Source: Actinomyces sp. (GTDB taxonomy: Bacteria; Actinomycetota; Acidimicrobiia; Acidimicrobiales; Aldehydirespiratoraceae). Taken from it: 10,435 nucleotides of DNA. Made by a program: the position numbers and the translations under genes. Below the pieces are notes generated by a model, which saw nothing but the letters and a program-made list of their open reading frames with translations, was not told where the DNA came from and ran no database searches. The stretch covers positions 1-10,435 of the forward strand of contig RFFY01000249.1 of the NCBI GenBank assembly GCA_003697065.1. The letters run 5' to 3'. Position 1 is the first letter of the stretch. Each line of letters opens with the position of its first letter. Below are positions 5,441-10,435 of this stretch, in pieces.

Positions 5441-7588
5441 CTAGCGGCCCGCCTCGAGGAGATCGAGGAGCTCGTCGGCGGCACCGGAGATGACGGTGCC
5501 GGGTGGGTACACGGCCACCGCTCCCGCCTCGAGCAGGGCGGGGACGTCGTCGGGGGGAACCACCCCGCCCACCACGATCAGGATGTCGCCGCGGCCGAGC
5601 TCGTCGAGTTCACGCCTCAGCTCGGGGACGAGGGTCAGGTGACCGGCCGCCAGCGAGGAGACGCCCACCACGTGGACATCGGCTTCGACCGCCTGGCGGG
5701 CCACCTCGGCCGGGGTGGCGAAGAGGGGTCCTATGTCGACGTCGAAGCCGAGGTCGGCGAAGGCCGTGGCGATCACCTTCTGGCCCCGGTCGTGGCCGTC
5801 CTGGCCGATCTTGGCCACCAGGATGCGGGGTCGCCGCCCGTGGCGCTCGGCGAAGTCCGCCGTGCGGCGACGGACCCGCTCGACCCCGTCGTCGTCGCCG
5901 ATCTCGCTGCTGTACACGCCCTCGAGGGTACGGACCGTGGCGGTGTGGCGCCCGAACACCTTCTCGAGGGCGGCGCTCATCTCGCCCACCGTGGCGCCCA
6001 CCCTGGCGGCGTCGACCGCCGCCGCCAGCAGGTTGCCCTCACCGCTGGCCGCGCACCGGGTCAGGGCGGCGAGGGCGGCGTCGACGGCGTCGCTGTCGCG
6101 CTCGGCGCGCAGGCGCTCGAGCTTGGCGATCTGGGCCTCGCGCACGGCGGCGTTGTCGACCTTGAGGACCTCGACGGGGATCTCGTCGTCGACCCGGTAC
6201 CGGTTGACGCCGATCACCACCTGCTGGCCCGAGTCGATCCGGGCCTGGGTACGGGCCGCCGCCTCCTCGATGCGCAGCTTGGGCAGCCCGGCCTCGATGG
6301 CCGCCGCCATGCCCCCCAGCTCCTCGACCTCGGCGATGTGCTCGCGGGCCCGGGCGGCCAGGTCGGCGGTGAGGCGCTCGACGTGCCAGCTTCCGCCCCA
6401 CGGGTCGGCGGGACGCAGTGTGCCGGATTCCTGCTGGAGCAGGAGCTGGGTGTTGCGGGCGATGCGGGCCGAGAAGTCGGTGGGCAGGGCCAGGGCCTCG
6501 TCGAAGGCGTTGGTGTGCAGGGACTGGGTGTGCCCCTGGGTGGCGGCCATGGCCTCGATGCAGGTCCGCATGACGTTGTTGAAGGGGTCCTGGGCGGTGA
6601 GGGACCAGCCGCTGGTCTGGGAGTGGGTCCGCAGCGACGAGGAGCGGGGGTCGCGGGGCCCGAAGTCGGCCATGAGCTCGGACCACAGGAGACGGGCCGC
6701 CCTCAGCTTGGCGATCTCGGCGAAGAAGTTCATCCCGATGCACCAAAAGAAGCTGAGGCGCGGAGCGAAGGCGTCGATGTCGAGGCCCGCCGCCAGGCCC
6801 GCCCTCACGTACTCGACCCCGTCGGCGAGGGTGTAGGCGAGTTCGAGGTCGAGGGTCGCCCCGGCCTCCTGCATGTGGTACCCGGAGATGGAGATCGAGT
6901 TGAACCGGGGCATGTGGCGGGACGTGTAGGCGAAGATGTCCGACACGATCCGCATGCTCGGGCGCGGGGGGTAGATGTAGGTGTTGCGGACCATGAACTC
7001 CTTGAGGATGTCGTTCTGGATGGTCCCGGTGAGCTTCTCGGGGGGGACCCCCTGCTCCTCGGCGGCGACGATGTAGAGGGCCATGATCGGCAACACGGCG
7101 CCGTTCATGGTCATCGACACGCTCATCTGGTCGAGGGGGATGCCGTCGAAGAGCTGGCGCATGTCGAGGATCGAGTCGATCGCCACCCCGGCCATCCCGA
7201 CGTCGCCGGCGACGCGGGGGTCGTCGGAGTCGTAGCCCCGGTGGGTGGCGAGGTCGAAGGCGATCGACAGGCCCTTCTGGCCGGCCGCCAGGTTGCGCCG
7301 GTAGAAGGCGTTCGACTCCTCGGCGGTGGAGAAGCCGGCGTACTGGCGGATCGTCCACGGGCGGGTGACGTACATGGTGGGGTAGGGCCCACGCACGTAG
7401 GGAACGACGCCGGGGTGGGTGTGCACGAAGTCGCAGTCGGCGATGTCGTCGGGGGTCGACACGGGCCGCACGTCAATGCCTTCGGGTGTGTGCCAGCCGG
7501 GAGCGTCGGCGAGGGAGGGCGCCCCGACGGGGGAGGCGGGAGCGTCGGGGTCGGTGAGTTCGACGTGGGTGAAGTCGGGTATCGCCAT
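5441..7588 (-). CDS. mutB: Methylmalonyl-CoA mutase large (catalytic, B12-binding) subunit
   Basis: Adenosylcobalamin-dependent isomerase of (R)-methylmalonyl-CoA to succinyl-CoA, 715 aa, the normal length. The N-terminal TIM barrel (about 30-530) carries the substrate residues; with a constant offset of 6 from the Propionibacterium enzyme they are Tyr83 (Tyr89 there), Ser108, Arg201, Tyr237, His238 and Arg277. Tyr83 argues for methylmalonyl-CoA and against the isobutyryl- or hydroxyisobutyryl-CoA mutases, which differ at that position. The C-terminal Rossmann domain (about 580-715) has the base-off motif DGHDRG (597-602) with axial His599 and Lys593, then GVSSL and VVGGVVP. The family signature RIARNTQLLLQQESG is at 375-389. 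Third gene of the leftward mutA-SDR-mutB operon, 47 bases after the SDR stop. The ATG has no Shine-Dalgarno site; an in-frame TGA about 30 bases upstream limits longer starts. The only oddity is Cys283 where related enzymes usually have Gly or Ala. Confidence 0.98.
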   Translation of the reverse strand: MAIPDFTHVELTDPDAPASPVGAPSLADAPGWHTPEGIDVRPVSTPDDIADCDFVHTHPGVVPYVRGPYPTMYVTRPWTIRQYAGFSTAEESNAFYRRNLAAGQKGLSIAFDLATHRGYDSDDPRVAGDVGMAGVAIDSILDMRQLFDGIPLDQMSVSMTMNGAVLPIMALYIVAAEEQGVPPEKLTGTIQNDILKEFMVRNTYIYPPRPSMRIVSDIFAYTSRHMPRFNSISISGYHMQEAGATLDLELAYTLADGVEYVRAGLAAGLDIDAFAPRLSFFWCIGMNFFAEIAKLRAARLLWSELMADFGPRDPRSSSLRTHSQTSGWSLTAQDPFNNVMRTCIEAMAATQGHTQSLHTNAFDEALALPTDFSARIARNTQLLLQQESGTLRPADPWGGSWHVERLTADLAARAREHIAEVEELGGMAAAIEAGLPKLRIEEAAARTQARIDSGQQVVIGVNRYRVDDEIPVEVLKVDNAAVREAQIAKLERLRAERDSDAVDAALAALTRCAASGEGNLLAAAVDAARVGATVGEMSAALEKVFGRHTATVRTLEGVYSSEIGDDDGVERVRRRTADFAERHGRRPRILVAKIGQDGHDRGQKVIATAFADLGFDVDIGPLFATPAEVARQAVEADVHVVGVSSLAAGHLTLVPELRRELDELGRGDILIVVGGVVPPDDVPALLEAGAVAVYPPGTVISGAADELLDLLEAGR

Positions 7589-7597
7589 GGTCGGTGC

Positions 7598-7638
7598 GCC
7601 GTTCAGGTCAGGTGTCGTTCACACGAGGCTGCCGTTCA
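7598..7638 (-). repeat. Three TGAACG(G/A)C repeats between the SDR gene and mutB
   Basis: On the minus strand TGAACGGC (7631-7638), TGAACGAC (7614-7621) and TGAACGGC (7598-7605) recur with periods of 17 and 16 bases inside the 47-base gap. The first copy contains the SDR stop codon, and the second contains the TGA that is in frame with mutB. They could be protein or RNA binding sites, or a small duplication. Confidence 0.5.
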
Positions 7639-8385
7639 CATCAGGGTGATCGTGCCGCCGTCGACGACGACGACCGAACCGGTCATGAAGGTGTTGGTGA
7701 CGCAGGCCATCACCGCCCGGGCACAGTCCTCGGGGGTACCGGACCGGCGGACCGGGGTGAGGGCGGCCATGGCCGCGTGGAGGTCGTCCCAGTCCGCCGT
7801 CCACGGGGTGGCGACGAGGCCGGGGGCGACGGCGTTGACCCGCACGGGTCCGCAGTGTTTGGCCAGATCCACGGTGAGCAGGTTGAGGGCGGCCTTCGAC
7901 ATGCCGTAGGCGATCGAGGAGCCCACGGGTCGCAGACCGGCGATGGAGGTGATGTTCACCACGTTGCCGTCGGGCGAGCGGCGCAGGTGGGGCATGGCGG
8001 CCCGGGTGAGCCACCAGGTCCCGAACACGTTGACCTCGAAGGTCCGCCGGAGGATGTCGTCGGTGAGGGCGTCGAGGTCGTCGTGAGGGACGCGGGTGGT
8101 CCAACCGGCGTTGTTGACGAGGATGTCGAGGCGCCCGTAGGTGTCGAGGGCGGCGGCGACCAGTTCCCGGTCGGCGGCCTCGTCGGTGATGTCGGCCTGC
8201 ACGTAGACGGACGGGGTGGAGAGGCTCTCGGCGACGGCCCGGCCGGCGTCGACGGAACGGGCCGAGTTGACGACGACGTGCACACCACGGTCGGCGAGGT
8301 GGCGGGCGGTGGCCTCGCCGATGCCCGAGGAGGCCCCGGTGACGATGGCCACCCGGCCCGTGAGGTCGGTGTCGGTGGAGCTCAT
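7636..8385 (-). CDS. Classical short-chain dehydrogenase/reductase (SDR) inside the mutase operon
   Basis: NAD(P)(H)-dependent oxidoreductase of 249 aa, the normal size for classical SDRs. Seen: cofactor motif TGASSGIG (16-23), NNAG (91-94), catalytic tetrad Asn119, Ser147, Tyr160 and Lys164 (YGMSK), PG motif in NAVAPGL (184-190), and a C-terminal VVDGG (240-244). Arg43 just after the second strand suggests NADP(H), but this is weak. An upstream extension is open but overlaps mutA; the ATG at 8385 is preferred because it gives the standard SDR N-terminus and overlaps the mutA stop as ATGA, so translation is probably coupled. It sits between the two mutase subunit genes, an unusual place. It may act on a hydroxyacyl- or ketoacyl-CoA near propionyl-CoA metabolism; FabG-like or alcohol dehydrogenase roles are equally open. 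Family sure, substrate unknown. Confidence 0.93.
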   Translation of the reverse strand: MSSTDTDLTGRVAIVTGASSGIGEATARHLADRGVHVVVNSARSVDAGRAVAESLSTPSVYVQADITDEAADRELVAAALDTYGRLDILVNNAGWTTRVPHDDLDALTDDILRRTFEVNVFGTWWLTRAAMPHLRRSPDGNVVNITSIAGLRPVGSSIAYGMSKAALNLLTVDLAKHCGPVRVNAVAPGLVATPWTADWDDLHAAMAALTPVRRSGTPEDCARAVMACVTNTFMTGSVVVVDGGTITLM

Positions 8386-10250
8386 GCGGTGTCCTCGCTC
8401 GTGGACGACTCGGGCCCGAGGCCGAGCCAGGCGTGCAGGGTGTCCAAAGCGGCCGCCACGTCGAGCCCGGGAGACCAGACGGCGTCGGCGGGGAGGTCGG
8501 CGGGTGGGGTCCCGGTGGTGGCGACGACGATCCGGGCGACACCGGTGTCGCGCAGGGCGGTGACGGTCGCCGCCACCCGGGTGGCGTCGGTCCCGGTGCC
8601 GGGGGTGACGACGACGACCTCGTGGCCGGCGTCGGCGGCGAGGGCTGCGGCCTCGACCGGGGAGGCGGCGCCGTCGCCGTCGGGGCCGTCGACGGCCACC
8701 CCGCCGACGGCGCACAGGTTGGTGGCCCAGGTCGAGTGCGCCGTGTGGGTGGCGAGGGGGCCGAGGGGCACGAGGCCGACGGTCGGTCGGCGGCCGGTGC
8801 GGGCCCGGTGAGCCTCGGCGATGTCACGGCGCGCTTCGAACACGGCGGCGGGACGACGCAGGGGCAGCTCGCCCGGGCCGCGCAGCTCGAGGGGCTCGCG
8901 CCGGGGTGGGTCGGCGTCGAGGAGGGGGAAGTCGGACACGCCGGTGACGAGTTCACGTCGGTGGACGAGGTCGTCGAGGCGGGCCCGCCAGGCCTCGTCG
9001 AGGGCGGCTCGGGCCGATCCGTCGGCGACCAGGGCGAGGAAGCCGCCCCCGGCCTCGATGCGGCGGAAGGTCTCCCAGGCGGCGCCGGCGAGCCGGTTGG
9101 TGAGGGACTCGACCCAAAAGGACCCGCCGGCGGGGTCGACGATGCGGGCCAGGTGGGATTCGGCGACGGCCAGGTGACCCGTGTTGCGGGCCAGGCGACG
9201 TCCCAGGGCGTCGGGGCGGCCGGCGACGACGTCGAAGGGCCACACGGCCACGGCGTCGGCCCCGGCGACACTGGCGGCGACGGCGGCGACGGTGGCGCGC
9301 AGGAGGTTCACCCACGGGTCGTGGCGGGCGTACATCGACACGGGGGTGACGGCACCGATGCGGGGGCGGCGCCCGTCGGGGGGCACGCCGCAGGCCCCGA
9401 GGAGGCGGTCGAGCAGGCGTCGCAGGGCCCGCAGCGAGGCGATGGTGGCGAACTGGTCGACGCCGGCGGGATGGCGCATCTCGACCAGGGAGGCGAAGCG
9501 GTCGGGCGCCACCCCGGCACGGTCGAGGGCACGCAGGTACTCGGCGGAGGCGGCGAGACTCCAGGCGAGGCAGGTGACGTCGGTGGCCCCCGCCTCGGCC
9601 CAGGCGACGGCGTCGACGGTGACGACGCTGCGGGGGGCGGCGTCGGTGCCGTCGACCTCGGCCGCCCAGGCGACGGTGGCGGCGAGGCGTTCGGTGACCG
9701 TGGCGGGATCGAGGCCCTGGCGCAGGGCGGCACCGACGGGGTCGAGACCGGCACCGACGCCGGCGGGGGTCGAGCGGGCGGCGGCGAGCTCGACCAGGGC
9801 CCGGGCCCGTTCGGGGTCGGCGTGGGGGGCCCAGCCGGCTCGGGCCGCGGCGAGGTCGACGTCGGCGAGAGCGGTGTCGAGCCAGGAACGGATCGGTTCG
9901 GGTGCGGGGCCGGCGGTGACGAGCTCGATCGACGTCACCCCGCCGGCAAGCTCGTCGAGGAGTTCACCGGCGCTGCGGGTGGGGTCGGGGTGCACCGGGT
10001 GGAGGGCCCGGATGTCCCAGCCCCACGCCAGACGGTCGGTGTCGAGGCGACCCCGGGTGGAGGGGGGTGTGTCGGGCAGGAGGGCGGAGGGGACGGTGTC
10101 GGGGTCGTCGGCGGTGTAGAGGGGGTCGATGCGCAGGCCGTCGCGGGTGGTGGCGACGAGGACCTCGTCGAAGGGGCGACCGTCCAGGAGGCGCTCGACG
10201 GCGGCACGCCAGGCCCGCGCCGACTCCTCGATGTCCCACCGCGTCGTCAT
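8382..10250 (-). CDS. mutA: Methylmalonyl-CoA mutase small (non-catalytic) subunit
   Basis: Partner subunit of the mutase heterodimer, 622 aa, close to the roughly 630 of known small subunits. The N-terminus contains GLRIDPLYTADD (38-49) and WGWDIR (76-81), typical of the family. The barrel carries LARNTGHLAVAESHL followed by DPAGGSFWVESL, the degenerate copy of the mutase signature. The C-terminal Rossmann-like domain starting near RRPTVGLVPLG has no DxHxxG, so it cannot bind cobalamin in the base-off mode; this is normal for the subunit. The reading frame is open for 49 codons further upstream, but that segment reads through the palindromic intergenic region and is not family-like. The ATG at 10250 (MTTRWDIEES) starts at the family N-terminus and lies 7 bases after a TANNNT box. 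First gene of the operon; its stop overlaps the SDR start. Alanine- and arginine-rich and more divergent than MutB, as is usual. Confidence 0.95.
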   Translation of the reverse strand: MTTRWDIEESARAWRAAVERLLDGRPFDEVLVATTRDGLRIDPLYTADDPDTVPSALLPDTPPSTRGRLDTDRLAWGWDIRALHPVHPDPTRSAGELLDELAGGVTSIELVTAGPAPEPIRSWLDTALADVDLAAARAGWAPHADPERARALVELAAARSTPAGVGAGLDPVGAALRQGLDPATVTERLAATVAWAAEVDGTDAAPRSVVTVDAVAWAEAGATDVTCLAWSLAASAEYLRALDRAGVAPDRFASLVEMRHPAGVDQFATIASLRALRRLLDRLLGACGVPPDGRRPRIGAVTPVSMYARHDPWVNLLRATVAAVAASVAGADAVAVWPFDVVAGRPDALGRRLARNTGHLAVAESHLARIVDPAGGSFWVESLTNRLAGAAWETFRRIEAGGGFLALVADGSARAALDEAWRARLDDLVHRRELVTGVSDFPLLDADPPRREPLELRGPGELPLRRPAAVFEARRDIAEAHRARTGRRPTVGLVPLGPLATHTAHSTWATNLCAVGGVAVDGPDGDGAASPVEAAALAADAGHEVVVVTPGTGTDATRVAATVTALRDTGVARIVVATTGTPPADLPADAVWSPGLDVAAALDTLHAWLGLGPESSTSEDTA

Positions 10251-10257
10251 CGGGCGC

Positions 10258-10263
10258 ACGCTA
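10258..10263 (-). promoter_or_regulatory. Candidate -10 box of the mutA-SDR-mutB operon (leaderless type)
   Basis: The minus strand reads TAGCGT, then 7 bases, then the mutA ATG; no Shine-Dalgarno site is present. This is the same layout as before meaB and the amidase gene. A weak TTCGGA (10283-10288) lies 19 bases upstream as a possible -35. Confidence 0.45.
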
Positions 10264-10333
10264 GCGGCCCCGGTCCGCCACCTCCGAACCGCCGCCGACG
10301 TCCCCTCCCCCCGGGTGACACGGGCCACAGGCA

Positions 10334-10360
10334 AGTTCTGCAACACAGTGTTGCAGAACT
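10334..10360. promoter_or_regulatory. Perfect 27-bp palindrome, probable repressor operator
   Basis: AGTTCTGCAACAC (10334-10346), a central A (10347), and its exact reverse complement (10348-10360). It is less GC-rich than its surroundings and lies in the 164-bp region between mutA and the rightward gene. Length, odd centre and perfect symmetry suit a dimeric regulator such as a TetR/AcrR-family protein. Its right arm covers the putative -35 of the rightward gene, and it lies 84 bp before the mutA start. I do not recognise it as the site of a specific regulator. As RNA it would also form a strong stem, but there is no U tract and no gene ends here. Confidence 0.75.
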
Positions 10361-10378
10361 CGGGACGGCGCCTACCCT
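10350..10378 (+). promoter_or_regulatory. Candidate promoter of the rightward edge gene
   Basis: GTTGCA (10350-10355), a 17-base spacer and TACCCT (10373-10378). The -10 fits TANNNT; the -35 is weak and lies inside the right arm of the palindrome, so a bound repressor would block it. Transcription near 10385 would give a leader of about 30 bases with a ribosome binding site. Confidence 0.4.
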
Positions 10379-10402
10379 GATCCCGACCTCCCCCCACGAC
10401 GC

Positions 10403-10409
10403 AGAGGAG
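10403..10409 (+). promoter_or_regulatory. Shine-Dalgarno site of the rightward edge gene
   Basis: AGAGGAG with a 5-base spacer to the GTG at 10415. It is the main reason for calling a gene start at the right edge. Confidence 0.65.
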
Positions 10410-10414
10410 TCCCC

Positions 10415-10435
10415 GTGTCCCCCCTCCCCTACGAC
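10415..10435 (+). CDS. Start of an unidentified gene (first 7 codons only)
   Basis: A GTG start followed by SPLPYD and cut by the right edge. Support comes from the AGAGGAG site, a plausible promoter and the divergent layout with mutA. Seven residues do not allow identification. It could be the regulator that binds the 27-bp palindrome, as autoregulated repressors often sit beside their operator, or another acyl-CoA gene; neither can be tested here. Confidence 0.55.

Noticed and set aside
5228..7909. An 893-codon open frame on the plus strand, antisense to mutB
   Set aside because: It is rich in Gly, Val, Asp and His with no domain, a typical mirror of a high-GC3 gene; the opposite strand encodes a full mutase with all catalytic residues.
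8386..8715. A 110-residue N-terminal extension of the SDR
   Set aside because: It overlaps mutA throughout and is Arg-rich; the ATG at 8385 gives the standard SDR start.
10334..10360. The 27-bp palindrome as a Rho-independent terminator
   Set aside because: It lies between divergent genes, so no transcript should end there, and neither side has a U tract.
10251..10397. A 49-residue N-terminal extension of MutA
   Set aside because: It translates the intergenic palindrome and promoter region, and MutA family similarity begins at the ATG at 10250.

Overview
The window is very GC-rich (most codons end in G or C) and almost fully coding. It has dense open shadow frames on both strands, GTG as well as ATG starts, and several genes whose start codon lies only 6 to 8 bases after a TANNNT -10 box. 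With protein sequences close to those of Propionibacterium-type enzymes, this points to an actinobacterium. A lineage such as Acidimicrobiia is plausible, but that is inference; no rRNA or other marker gene is present.

Layout, left to right. (1) Leftward and cut by the left edge: a MeaB/ArgK GTPase, the chaperone of adenosylcobalamin-dependent methylmalonyl-CoA mutase. (2) Divergent from it, a rightward group: a 14-helix MFS exporter of DHA2 type, then, after a strong hairpin and with its own promoter, an amidase-signature hydrolase, closely followed by a shortened split-barrel (PPOX/F420-type) protein. (3) Convergent to these, a leftward APH-fold phosphotransferase with its own promoter and Shine-Dalgarno site. 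(4) A leftward operon: small subunit of methylmalonyl-CoA mutase (mutA), a short-chain dehydrogenase/reductase (SDR) overlapping it by ATGA, then the catalytic large subunit (mutB). (5) A 164-bp divergent intergenic region with a perfect 27-bp palindrome, then the first seven codons of a rightward gene.

The core function is the B12-dependent isomerisation of (R)-methylmalonyl-CoA to succinyl-CoA, the end of the propionyl-CoA pathway used for odd-chain fatty acids, branched-chain amino acids and cholesterol-type substrates. MutB keeps the substrate and cobalamin residues of a true methylmalonyl-CoA mutase, MutA is the catalytically silent partner, and MeaB loads and protects the cofactor. The SDR placed between the two subunits is the least expected part: its position and overlap suggest it is made together with the mutase, but its substrate is unknown.

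No mobile elements, tRNA or rRNA genes or CRISPR arrays were seen. I do not see a clearly new multi-gene system. The most notable items are the SDR inside the mutase operon, the 27-bp palindrome, a recurrent TGAACG repeat before mutB, and the truncated split-barrel protein.
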